From positions 1 to 64,000 of the forward strand of contig JAPPNU010000067.1 of NCBI GenBank assembly GCA_028873695.1: DNA of 64,000 nt, written 5' to 3'. The translations under genes were made by a program, and so were the position numbers. This DNA comes from Gemmatimonadota bacterium (GTDB taxonomy: Bacteria; Latescibacterota; UBA2968; GCA-2709665). Below are positions 18,332 to 26,199 of this stretch, piece after piece (the first letter of the stretch is position 1; each line of letters begins with the position of its first letter). A model generated the notes under the pieces. That model had not been told where the DNA came from and made no database searches. It saw only the letters and a list, made by a program, of their open reading frames with translations.

Positions 18332-19318
18332 TTACGAGTAGCGGATTCTCGGGTCCACCCAGGCCAGCAGAATATCCGAAATCAGCGTTCCGATTACGGT
18401 CAACGTGCTCAGGATCAGCATGAAGCTCCCGGCCAGGTACATATCCTGATTGGTGAGCGCGCCGAGCAGAAGCGGCCCGGTTGTGGGCAGATTCAACACG
18501 ATCGACACCAGGATCTCTCCCGCGATCAGACGGGGAAGCAGCCAGCCCAGGGTGCTGAAGAAGGGATTCAGGGCGATCCTCACCGGATATTTGAAGAGGA
18601 GTTTCAGTTCCGACACGCCTTTCGCCCTGGCGGTGACGACGTAGGGTTTGTGCAGTTCGTCCAGCATCTGGGCGCGGATCACGCGGATCGTTCCGGCCGT
18701 CCCCGCGGTTCCCAGGATCACCATCGGGATCCACAGGTGAGCGAGCAGATCCAACGCCTTGGCGAACGACCAGGACGCGTCGATGAACTCCGGCGAGTGA
18801 AGCCCCACCAGCACGCTTCCGGTGGACACGAAGACGATCCACAGTGCGATGAGAGCCAGCATGAAGGGCGGCGTGGCCAGCCCGAGGAAACCCAGAAACG
18901 TGAAAATGTAGTCACCGAAGGAATACTGCCGCACCGCGGAATAGATGCCGATGGGAATCGCGACCACCCAGATGAAGAGCACCGAACTCGCGCTCACCAT
19001 CACCGTCAGGCTCACACGCTCCCACAGCAACTCGCTTACGGGCCGACCCCACAGCAGCGACATCCCGAAATCGCCCTGCGTGATGATGCCGGTCATCCAC
19101 GTCCAGTACTGTACGTAGACCGGACTGCCCAGTCCGTACCGCGCGCGGAGCGCCTCGATGACCTCCTCGCTCACCGTCTCGCCCATCGACGTGAGCTGCG
19201 CCAGGTACGAGGTGAGGAAGTCGCCCGGTGGAAGCTGGATGATCAGGAACGACACGATCGAAATGGCGAAGAGCGTGGGAATCATCATCAGGATTCGCCA
19301 TGCGATGTATTTCAGCAT
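18332..19318 (-). CDS. Peptide ABC transporter permease (DppB/OppB-like)
   Basis: 328 residues with six predicted membrane helices. It begins with the family-typical MLKYIAWRILMMIPTLFAIS and contains the EAA-type motif VTARAKGVSELKLLFKYPVR. It is the first gene of the importer operon (permease, permease, ATPase, ATPase, binding protein). GGAGA lies nine bases before the ATG. A 97-base gap separates it from the second permease. Confidence 0.93.
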   Translation of the reverse strand: MLKYIAWRILMMIPTLFAISIVSFLIIQLPPGDFLTSYLAQLTSMGETVSEEVIEALRARYGLGSPVYVQYWTWMTGIITQGDFGMSLLWGRPVSELLWERVSLTVMVSASSVLFIWVVAIPIGIYSAVRQYSFGDYIFTFLGFLGLATPPFMLALIALWIVFVSTGSVLVGLHSPEFIDASWSFAKALDLLAHLWIPMVILGTAGTAGTIRVIRAQMLDELHKPYVVTARAKGVSELKLLFKYPVRIALNPFFSTLGWLLPRLIAGEILVSIVLNLPTTGPLLLGALTNQDMYLAGSFMLILSTLTVIGTLISDILLAWVDPRIRYS

Positions 19319-19394
19319 CGAACAGTCTCCGTTTACGTCATGGCTACGCCGGCCTGACAGATCGGTCTTTACGCAGATCCGCCCAAAAGCTTCA

Positions 19395-19423
19395 AATATA
19401 ACGCCAGTCGACGGGGCTTACAA
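19395..19423 (-). promoter_or_regulatory. Candidate sigma70-type promoter of the peptide importer operon
   Basis: Read on the minus strand: TTGTAA, a 17-base spacer, then TATATT. The likely start of transcription is about 70 bases before the first permease ATG. Confidence 0.55.
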
Positions 19424-19635
19424 GATAATTCCATTATATGAAAGCGATTCCAGGGCGTCGGTTTTGTCGCGATTCAGACACACAGGCGGTGTTCCACCTG
19501 CTCGACGTTCCCATGGCACGGTCAACGACGTTCCGTACATTATTTTTTGACCGCCGTACGTGATCGGCCCTGCTCCAGACGCGGGTCGTTGCCGGAGTTT
19601 TCATAGCTCCCGTGTCGAATTTTATCCGGCACAAA

Positions 19636-19662
19636 AAAACCCTGCCGAACTGAGCAGGGCAA
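19636..19662 (-). terminator. Rho-independent terminator after the 110-residue hypothetical gene
   Basis: On the minus strand, CCCTGC/GCAGGG arms enclose a short loop and are followed by a run of seven T. It lies 20 bases beyond the stop codon at 19682. The same CCCTGC/GCAGGG design ends the 24088 and 42599 genes. Confidence 0.8.
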
Positions 19663-19681
19663 ATGCAATTCCCAATGGGTA

Positions 19682-20014
19682 TTAAAGCGCCATCGTGGCT
19701 GCCAGGCGCCGGTTCACGGTTCGCCAGAAGACAGTAACAGCCTCCTCGTCTTCATCGAAGAAATCTTCAAAGAAACCGTGGACATTCAAAGGCGGTGGAT
19801 ACGCATACCGCTCGCCTTCATCTCCATACTCCGTAACCCAATCTCCCGGCTCGCGAGAATCTACGACTTCAAACAATTCCACGGGATACAGGTAGGGCCG
19901 TCCCTGATCGCTTAAGACTCGCAAATCATCCGCTTCGATCCCTATGACCCCGTATTCCTGCCCTGGTGTCAAATCCGGGTAATCCGCACGTCCTTGTCGG
20001 AATTTAACCGTCAT
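19682..20014 (-). CDS. Hypothetical acidic protein
   Basis: 110 residues with no signal peptide and no membrane segment. Marks are LTPGQEYGVIGIEADDLRVL, PYLYPVELFEVVD and a very acidic tail stretch, FFEDFFDEDEEA. I do not recognise a named family, although the pattern looks like a conserved small cytoplasmic protein rather than a chance frame. It is a single-gene unit with its own terminator. Its size and acidity would suit an inhibitor or immunity-type protein, but nothing near it supports that. Confidence 0.6.
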   Translation of the reverse strand: MTVKFRQGRADYPDLTPGQEYGVIGIEADDLRVLSDQGRPYLYPVELFEVVDSREPGDWVTEYGDEGERYAYPPPLNVHGFFEDFFDEDEEAVTVFWRTVNRRLAATMAL

Positions 20015-20684
20015 TTCGAGCGACCCTTTTCGCTTCAGTTCGACACGGGGTACGATTGTTGTCTTTATGTCTACTCTATCAAGATGCCATTTCCTGCCTG
20101 CGATGTCAATATTTGCAGACGCTCTCTAAAATCCCCTTCGGCCTTGCTCGACGTGGGTTTTGTTCCTATCTTTCGCAGAGAGGTTGTGCTGGGATGACAA
20201 AGGGTAACTTGCCCTTCAGAGCGCGCAGGCCTCTTCCGCATGACATTGCGAGCCGACGCATGAAGGATACATTTCGCCAGTGCTCATTGCAACACATGTC
20301 ATTCAGAGCGGAGCGAAGAATCTCCCGTCTTCTCGATTGGACGTGGCGCCCAGGGCCATCGTGGACGAACTTGTGCGCGGACCCATAGCCTGCTTTTCGG
20401 CCCTCTCTGGACGTCAGTCTTGGCCGACGTACTGCCTCTCAGGTGTCGCGACGTGGAAATCCTGCGTGGACAATCCGATGCTGCAGTAGATCCTTCGTCG
20501 GCCTGCTCTGAATTTCAGTCTGCTCTCACGTGTAACGAACGTGTTTCGCCGACGTCGTACGCAGGCCTCCTCTGGATGACAGTGGAAAGCAACGCGCCTG
20601 GCTATGGGCCAACGTGTCAATCTGAGCGCGCATGCCTCCTCAGCATAACAGTCAAGGCGAACACTTGAAGGATTCATTTCGCTA
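20015..20684. other. Intergenic region filled with dispersed repeats
   Basis: No gene is recognised. TCATTCAGAGCGGAGCGAAG near 20298 is the widespread intergenic word of many bacterial genomes. A copy of the CTGCAGTAGATCC repeat follows at 20427-20583. Confidence 0.6.
20427..20583 (+). repeat. Dispersed intergenic repeat, copy 4
   Basis: CTGCAGTAGATCCTTCGTCGG, then TGTTTCGCCGACGTCGTACG and GGCCTCCTCTGGATGACAGT, in the same order and spacing as copy 1 (8404-8587). Confidence 0.8.
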
Positions 20685-21851
20685 ATGCCCATTGAAGTCC
20701 GGAAGTCCAGAAGCATTCTCACTACCATTTTGATCCTGGCCCTGGCATTCCCGCCAACCCTTGCGGATGCCGCCGAGAGCCTGTCCAGACTGCGGGTTGA
20801 GGGGCACAGAATCGTCAGCGCGAGGGCCGCGGACGCGGACTTCGACGGCGGCGGGCGGGTGGACCTTTCGGATTTTCTTCTGTTTGCGGACGCCTTCGGT
20901 ACGACTCAGGAGGAATACGACCTTGACGACAGCGGCGACGTCGACTTCGCCGACTTTCTGGCCTTTGCGGACGCATTCGGTCAGAACGTGGACGCAGTGC
21001 TGCGCGGCGTGGCGGTGATCGATCCGTTCTTCCTGCACGCCGCCTCGCGCCGCGGGACGGAAGCGCTCGATTTCCTGGCGGACGAATGGAACGTGGACGT
21101 CATCCGCGTACCCATTCACCCCGACCTCTGGCAAGGGTACCGGGACTACCTTCGAGCGTTCGTGGATCCGATCGTCGACTGGGGACAACGGCGCGGCGTC
21201 TACATATTTATTGGCTGGCACGCGCACGGGAACCCGCTCACCGGACAGACGGAACACCCTGATTGGGGGTACCTGCACCCGTGGCGCGGAAATCCGTACA
21301 ACCCCGACCTGTCGCTGGCGATCGAGGCGCTGGACGCGATCGTCCGAAGGTACAGCGATCTGCCGCACGTCATCTACGGGACGTTCAACGAACCCGCGTT
21401 CATCACATGGGATGAGTGGCGCCCGGTTGCCGAGACCCTGGTGGACGTCGTCCACGCCGTGGACCCGCACGCCCTCGTCCTGGTTTCCGGCATCGACTGG
21501 GGGTACGACCTCAGCGGCGCCCTGGACGACCCCGTGGACCGTCCCAACGTCGTGTACGAGACGCATCCTTACCCCTGGAAGGGCGAAGCGTGGAAGGGCG
21601 TTCTCTTCAACCTGGATAAAACCGATGCGGTCTTCCTGGGTGAGTGGGGCTACGGTCACTCGGAAGACCCCGGAAGAGTCAGGCAGGAGTATGCCATGCC
21701 CCTCGTCGAGTTCTGTCAGACCCGGAATATCGGATGGACCGCCTGGATATGGCACGACGAGTGGACGCCGTCGATGCTGACGTCGTACAGGACCTTTGAC
21801 ACGACCGACTTCGGCGACTTCGTCAAACGGGTTCTCAACAACGGCCGATGA
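20685..21851 (+). CDS. Secreted GH5-type glycoside hydrolase with N-terminal dockerin
   Basis: 388 residues. The signal peptide (about 1-30) is followed by a two-loop dockerin-like module (about 51-99: DFDGGGRVDLSDFLLFADAFG and DLDDSGDVDFADFLAFADAFG). The catalytic (beta/alpha)8 domain covers 105-385. It carries the two GH5 glutamates, Glu236 in YGTFNEPAF (acid/base) and Glu320 in FLGEWGY (nucleophile), plus HPYPWKG with the substrate-contacting His/Tyr. GH5 enzymes cut beta-glucans or mannans; the exact substrate is not visible. It heads a plus-strand operon with the diiron protein and the cupin. The dockerin is N-terminal, whereas clostridial ones are usually C-terminal. Confidence 0.9.
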   Translation: MPIEVRKSRSILTTILILALAFPPTLADAAESLSRLRVEGHRIVSARAADADFDGGGRVDLSDFLLFADAFGTTQEEYDLDDSGDVDFADFLAFADAFGQNVDAVLRGVAVIDPFFLHAASRRGTEALDFLADEWNVDVIRVPIHPDLWQGYRDYLRAFVDPIVDWGQRRGVYIFIGWHAHGNPLTGQTEHPDWGYLHPWRGNPYNPDLSLAIEALDAIVRRYSDLPHVIYGTFNEPAFITWDEWRPVAETLVDVVHAVDPHALVLVSGIDWGYDLSGALDDPVDRPNVVYETHPYPWKGEAWKGVLFNLDKTDAVFLGEWGYGHSEDPGRVRQEYAMPLVEFCQTRNIGWTAWIWHDEWTPSMLTSYRTFDTTDFGDFVKRVLNNGR

Positions 21852-21893
21852 TTTCCGGATAGGCGCGATATTTCACGAGAGGAGCGGCGAATC

Positions 21894-22937
21894 GTGGACC
21901 CAATTCTCCCCGACACATCCGAATGGGGCGATCCCGACTGGGGCATCAGGGTGCCGGCGCGCGACGGCCGGGGCATCTTCCTTCCTGACTGTCTCGTGGG
22001 CAGGCCGGGCGCCGTTCCGGACCGGGCGCCGCCCAATCAAGGTCTGGCGCAACGGGGCTCCGTAGTGGACCCCAAGACGCCCGACTTCGACTTCGGCATC
22101 GTCCAGAAGACCGAGGTCTGGGCCGAGAATATCGCCGAACTGGTCGAACAGGCCAAACAGGGCCAGTGGAACGCCACGACGGACATCCCCTGGCGTGACC
22201 TGCCCAAACTTCCCGACGAACTGGAACGCGCGGTCTGCCAGATCTGCACGTTCATGATCCAGAACGAATATCTGGCCCTGTACCTTCCCGCGAAGTTCAT
22301 CGGACGCATCGACCCGTGTTTTTCCGAAGTCATCCTGTTTCTCTCCAGCCAGGTGATGGACGAGGCCAGGCACGTGGAAGTCTTCACCAAGCGCGCGCTG
22401 GCCAACGGCGGCGGGCTGCAGTACGTCTCCTCAGCTACGGAATGGTCCCTGCAGAGCCTGCTCGCCCAGGAGGACTTCACGGACGCCTCCTTCCTCCTCC
22501 ACGTTCTGGGTGAAGGAACGTTCATGGAACTGCTCAGGTTTCTCGAGGAAGCGTCGCCGGACCCTGTCACGGCTCGCGTCTTCAAGCTCGCCCGGCAGGA
22601 CGAGGGCCGTCACGTCGGCTACGGGCTCTCCCATATCGGGTACCACGTTCAGCGGCGGCCGGAGGTCATCACCCGGCTTGCACAGGCTGCGGAGAAACGC
22701 ACCGCCTTCCTGCAGCAGGTCTCGGGCGCCAGCCCCTTCGTGCTGAGTGCGATGATGACCCTCGCCGGAGGCGGGTCCTCGCCCGAACAGATCGAGAAGG
22801 GCCGTTCCCTGGTGCGCGACCTCTACAGTACGATGCACAACAAGCGTATTCGGGAACTGGTTCAGGTCGGCTTCGACAAAGAGACCGCCGCACGTATCTC
22901 CGAGCTCCACGGCAGCGGCGTGAGGAACTTCATGTAA
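21894..22937 (+). CDS. Ferritin-like diiron protein
   Basis: 347 residues, mainly helical. The four-helix bundle ligands are visible: a Glu in FMIQNEYLALYLPAKF, an ExxH in MDEARHVEVF, a Glu in GEGTFMELLRF, and a second ExxH in QDEGRHVGYG. This is the pattern of ribonucleotide-reductase-R2-like or AurF-like oxidases. An oxygenase or oxidase role is inferred; the substrate is unknown. The GTG start has GAGAGGA about ten bases upstream. It begins 42 bases after the GH5 gene and is followed within 32 bases by the cupin, so the three are probably one operon. Confidence 0.85.
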   Translation: MDPILPDTSEWGDPDWGIRVPARDGRGIFLPDCLVGRPGAVPDRAPPNQGLAQRGSVVDPKTPDFDFGIVQKTEVWAENIAELVEQAKQGQWNATTDIPWRDLPKLPDELERAVCQICTFMIQNEYLALYLPAKFIGRIDPCFSEVILFLSSQVMDEARHVEVFTKRALANGGGLQYVSSATEWSLQSLLAQEDFTDASFLLHVLGEGTFMELLRFLEEASPDPVTARVFKLARQDEGRHVGYGLSHIGYHVQRRPEVITRLAQAAEKRTAFLQQVSGASPFVLSAMMTLAGGGSSPEQIEKGRSLVRDLYSTMHNKRIRELVQVGFDKETAARISELHGSGVRNFM

Positions 22938-22969
22938 ACGCAGAAGACGGAGTACTCCGAAAGGCTCTC

Positions 22970-23341
22970 ATGGGTGTTCTACATCGCTTTACAGGCGAGC
23001 ATGGCGGCTACGCATGGGAAGGCGTCGACGTCGAGACCTACGACAGGGGCGGGGCCGTGGGCGGTTCGAAACAGGTCGTCATCGGCAAGCGCGACGGCGC
23101 CGTCAACTTCGGCATGCGGTACTACGAAATCGCGCCCGGCGGGCAGACCTCCTTCGACCGCCACGACCACGACCATGGCGTGTACGTCCTCAGGGGCACG
23201 GCCCGGCTGCTGATGGGCTGGGAGGTCTTCGACATCGGCCCGGGAGACATCGTCTACATTCCTCCCAACGAGCAGCACCAGTTCGAGAATACCGGAAAAG
23301 AGCCCCTGAGCTTCCTTTGCGCCGTTCCGCCGCGGGACTGA
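22970..23341 (+). CDS. Cupin-domain protein
   Basis: A 123-residue single-domain cupin. Motif 1 is FDRHDHDHGVYVLRGTARLLMG with the His residues of the metal site. Motif 2 is FDIGPGDIVYIPPNEQHQFEN with the last His. AAAGG lies six bases before the ATG. Cupins range from isomerases to dioxygenases, so the reaction cannot be named. Its place after a diiron oxidase suggests the two act on related small molecules. Confidence 0.88.
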   Translation: MGVLHRFTGEHGGYAWEGVDVETYDRGGAVGGSKQVVIGKRDGAVNFGMRYYEIAPGGQTSFDRHDHDHGVYVLRGTARLLMGWEVFDIGPGDIVYIPPNEQHQFENTGKEPLSFLCAVPPRD

Positions 23342-23342
23342 C

Positions 23343-23445
23343 CAGGATTCATCATTTTTCGGGGACATTAATTCGAATATGTGTTTGTAAACAAAGGCGA
23401 TTAGTCGGCGAATTACCAGGATACGCCACGTCACTGGACGTGAAC
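23343..23445 (+). repeat. Dispersed repeat (GGCGATTAG type), copy 1
   Basis: CAGGATTCATCATTTTTCGGGGAC ... AAAGGCGATTAG ... ATTACCAGGATACGCC ... CACTGGACGTGAA matches 58277-58385 in the same order. A fragment is also at 15662-15677. Further downstream, 23607-23650 holds a CCCCCTTCC/GGAAGGGGG palindrome. Confidence 0.7.
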
Positions 23446-23912
23446 GGGAGTTCTCCCCCCGGCGCCCCAGACCTCTCTCCCCGACCCTCTCTCCTAAAGG
23501 AAAGAGGGAGAAAGGCCGGACGTCGACTCGCTGGCTTTCTATAGAGACTCTCATTGAAAGAAAATCGCCGTCCCGGAAAGTCTGCAAGTCCGGTACATTC
23601 ACCGGTTACCGTTCCCCCTTCCTTTAGGAAGGGGGTTACGGGGTAGGTCCGGAAGACGGTAGAGATTACCAGCCTTGTGAGGTTTCCTTTCGTGCCGAAG
23701 GCAAGGAGGAAAAACACACCTGGCAAGGGCTTTTTCTCCCGTCTACCGTCTCCCCGCATTCAGGCTCTTTGTGGCCAATCTGACAGGTGTCTTTTTTCGA
23801 ATTGAGGCAAAGATCGAACGTCTGAACTCCGCGCGCCTGTCGAACCGCGAAAGAGCGGTATCTCTTGACAAAATAGGCCATTTTGGGTAGATTTCGCCCG
23901 TTCTGACAAGGT

Positions 23913-23988
23913 GACCCCGTCGTTCAGTGGCCTAGGACACCAGGTTCTCACCCTGGAAACGGGGGTTCGACTCCCCTCGGGGTCACCA
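23913..23988 (+). tRNA. tRNA-Glu (anticodon CTC)
   Basis: 76 bases fold into a full cloverleaf: acceptor GACCCCG/CGGGGTC, anticodon stem CCAGG/CCTGG with loop TTCTCAC (anticodon CTC, reading GAG), T arm GGGGGTTCGACTCCCC, and an encoded CCA. No other tRNA is seen nearby. It stands alone between repeat-rich DNA and the terminator of the convergent secreted-protein operon. Confidence 0.95.
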
Positions 23989-24004
23989 TATAAAAAAACG
24001 ATAT

Positions 24005-24040
24005 AAAAAACGCCCTGCTGAAGGTCGATCGGCAGGGCGT
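24005..24040 (-). terminator. Rho-independent terminator of the 24-29 kb secreted-protein operon
   Basis: Minus-strand hairpin ACGCCCTGC/GCAGGGCGT with a 13-base loop, followed by TTTTTTAT. It lies about 50 bases beyond the stop of the 24088 gene. Confidence 0.85.
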
Positions 24041-24087
24041 TGTCGTTGTCCGCAGGAAGCGGTCTCTATGAAGATATCTGAACCTGC

Positions 24088-24846
24088 TCAGCGTCCGGAA
24101 ATAATCTGAACGATCGAGGCGAGGCTGGTTCCTGAGAAGGGATTGGCCCCGGTCCTGGAGTCCACGACCTCGGGCGGAAGGAGGTCTTCTATTCCTTTCA
24201 CTTCCGCCACCAGGGGCCCCGAGCCCGGACCCCAGGTAAAGATCGCCGGCAGGATCTCCTCGCCCGAGATCTTCACCCCCAGCGTGTGAGCCCCTGCATC
24301 TTCCACGAATTCCGCTGCGTTACCGCCCGCACGTCCCGGCGCGCCGTCCAGCAGCATCAGCTTCCGCGCATCGTGCCAGTTTCCCGTGCTGAGCCGGTAG
24401 ATGTAGATCCCGGCGCTCACGCCCCTGCCGAGCCTGTCGGCGCCGTCCCACTGCACCCTGTGGAGTCCGGCCGGGCGTTCTTCGTCGACCAGCGTGATCA
24501 CGCGTTGTCCCAGAATATTATAGACGTCCAGACGCACGTGCCCGCCCTTTTCGATCTCAAAGGGTATCAGGGTGGAAGGATTGAAGGGATTCGGATGATT
24601 CTGCAGCAGCGCATTCGGTCTCGGCGGAACGAGGTCTCGCAGCGGCAGCGAGAAACCACCGTTCTCATCCGTCAACGCCGTCAACCGCTGGCGCGGATCA
24701 TCGAGCCTGTAAACCTCCACCAGCACCCTGCTGACCGGATGGGACTTCGGATCGAAAACCTGTCCTTCCATACGATCCTCTTCCGCCGCGACAGCGGTTG
24801 CCAGAACGATTGTCGCGACAGTCGAATGAAACAGTGCGTATTTCAT
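24088..24846 (-). CDS. Secreted protein with internal FlgD-like/type 9-like module
   Basis: 252 residues. The signal peptide (1-21) is followed by a short carboxypeptidase-regulatory-like beta domain (GQVFDPKSHPVSRVLVEVYR). Next is NHPNPFNPSTLIPFEIEKGG ... GVSAGIYIYRLSTGNWHDARKLMLL (about 82-168), the FlgD-Ig or sorting-domain type module. Unusually, about 85 residues follow this module, which is normally C-terminal, so it may not act as a sorting signal here. AGGAGG precedes the ATG. It is the last gene of the operon. Confidence 0.75.
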   Translation of the reverse strand: MKYALFHSTVATIVLATAVAAEEDRMEGQVFDPKSHPVSRVLVEVYRLDDPRQRLTALTDENGGFSLPLRDLVPPRPNALLQNHPNPFNPSTLIPFEIEKGGHVRLDVYNILGQRVITLVDEERPAGLHRVQWDGADRLGRGVSAGIYIYRLSTGNWHDARKLMLLDGAPGRAGGNAAEFVEDAGAHTLGVKISGEEILPAIFTWGPGSGPLVAEVKGIEDLLPPEVVDSRTGANPFSGTSLASIVQIISGR

Positions 24847-24921
24847 TGCATTTCCTCCTATCCCCGATTCTGTTTATTCAGCGGCGTGATTCAAGCCCGA
24901 CCGGAAAAGAATTCAGTCGCG

Positions 24922-26190
24922 TTACTTGAGATACAGCATGCGCCGGGCGTCCACGCCTCCCGGATGGAACAGGCGCATCACGTAGACACCCGCGGCCACG
25001 TCATTGCCGCGCCCGTCGCGCGCATGCCACCGGACCACGTACCTGCCCGCAGCCTGGTGATCGTCCACCAGCGTGCCCAGGCGCTGTCCCAGGGAATTGA
25101 AGACCTCCAGACGCACCGGACCCGCGTCCGCCAGATGGTACACGATCTGCGTGCTGCTGTTGAACGGGTTGGGAAAATTGGGCGCCAACCCGGCTTCAGG
25201 CTGTGGGTTCTCAGGCGGTGCAATCCTGGCTGAATAAAGCGCGTGGCTGGCCAGCACACGGGCGCCGCCCCCCGGCGTCAGTTCCAGGATCTGACGGTGG
25301 TCCTCGTTGAGAGGAATGCTGTGCCATCGGCCCACGATCCCGCCGGATTCATTGCGGGCGCGAGCGCTGTAGTAGCCGGTGACTCCCGAACCGTGCAGCG
25401 TGACGACGTCGAGCGCCGCGCGGCCGCCGCCGTCGGTGACCGCACACCAGGCGTATTGCAGGGGCCGCCCCGATACCGAACGGGCGAATTCCACCGTCAG
25501 GGCCTCCGCCGCGTCGCCCGTTACGGTGGCCTGTACCGCCGTCCGGGAAATCGACGAGGGGCCTCCCGGCCGCGCCAGTTCCCAGACGATTTCCTCGTCA
25601 GAATCCACGGAAGGGTCGGCAAAATCGCTGTCGCCGGTCAGCATGAAGACCAGCCGGTTGCGGGTCAGGTAAGCGTAGAGGTCGTTGAAGAACTCGAGAA
25701 AAACCGTGTTTACGAAGGTAATAACGAGCCTGTATTCCTCCAGTGCCATCTCGCTACCGGACAGCTTGACGACGTCTTCCAGGTCCTCGTCGTCCTCGAA
25801 CAGGCTCAGATAATGCGCGTTGAAACGCAGGGTATCGGATTGCAGCGTATAGTAGCCGAACGCGACGACCGCTCTCGATTCAGGAGCCGGTTCGAGAGCC
25901 TGCTGGCTTGGAAGGAAACGGGGAAACCTGTACCCCGCTGCCGCCCGGACCCCGATGGTGAGCCTGTAGGAGTTGCACCGGTACAATTCAAGGGTGAGAT
26001 AGGGCGTCACGGGAATGGGATCCTCATTTCCTTCCGCCGGATATATGATGGTCCGAACATTGAAATTCAGACTGTTTTGAACCAGGTTCCACGTATCCGG
26101 CGGAGAAGGCGCGTCTGCCCGCAAAGGGGCCGGATACATCGTGACAAGGAAGAACATCAGTGCTTTCATCCTGCAGCTTTGATTGGTCAC
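24922..26190 (-). CDS. Secreted protein of unknown function with C-terminal FlgD-like/type 9-like module
   Basis: 422 residues from a GTG with AGGAGA upstream. The signal peptide is near residues 8-27. The central part (30-330) is not recognised; it includes a charged segment, FEDDEDLEDVVKLSGSEM. The C-terminus, LAPNFPNPFNSSTQIVYHLA ... VYVMRLFHPGGVDARRMLYLK, is the tail module also seen at 1908-2678. The protein is probably surface-exposed or secreted. It begins nine bases after the preceding gene's stop, in one operon with its neighbours. Confidence 0.7.
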   Translation of the reverse strand: MTNQSCRMKALMFFLVTMYPAPLRADAPSPPDTWNLVQNSLNFNVRTIIYPAEGNEDPIPVTPYLTLELYRCNSYRLTIGVRAAAGYRFPRFLPSQQALEPAPESRAVVAFGYYTLQSDTLRFNAHYLSLFEDDEDLEDVVKLSGSEMALEEYRLVITFVNTVFLEFFNDLYAYLTRNRLVFMLTGDSDFADPSVDSDEEIVWELARPGGPSSISRTAVQATVTGDAAEALTVEFARSVSGRPLQYAWCAVTDGGGRAALDVVTLHGSGVTGYYSARARNESGGIVGRWHSIPLNEDHRQILELTPGGGARVLASHALYSARIAPPENPQPEAGLAPNFPNPFNSSTQIVYHLADAGPVRLEVFNSLGQRLGTLVDDHQAAGRYVVRWHARDGRGNDVAAGVYVMRLFHPGGVDARRMLYLK

Positions 26191-26199
26191 GCCTCTCTC

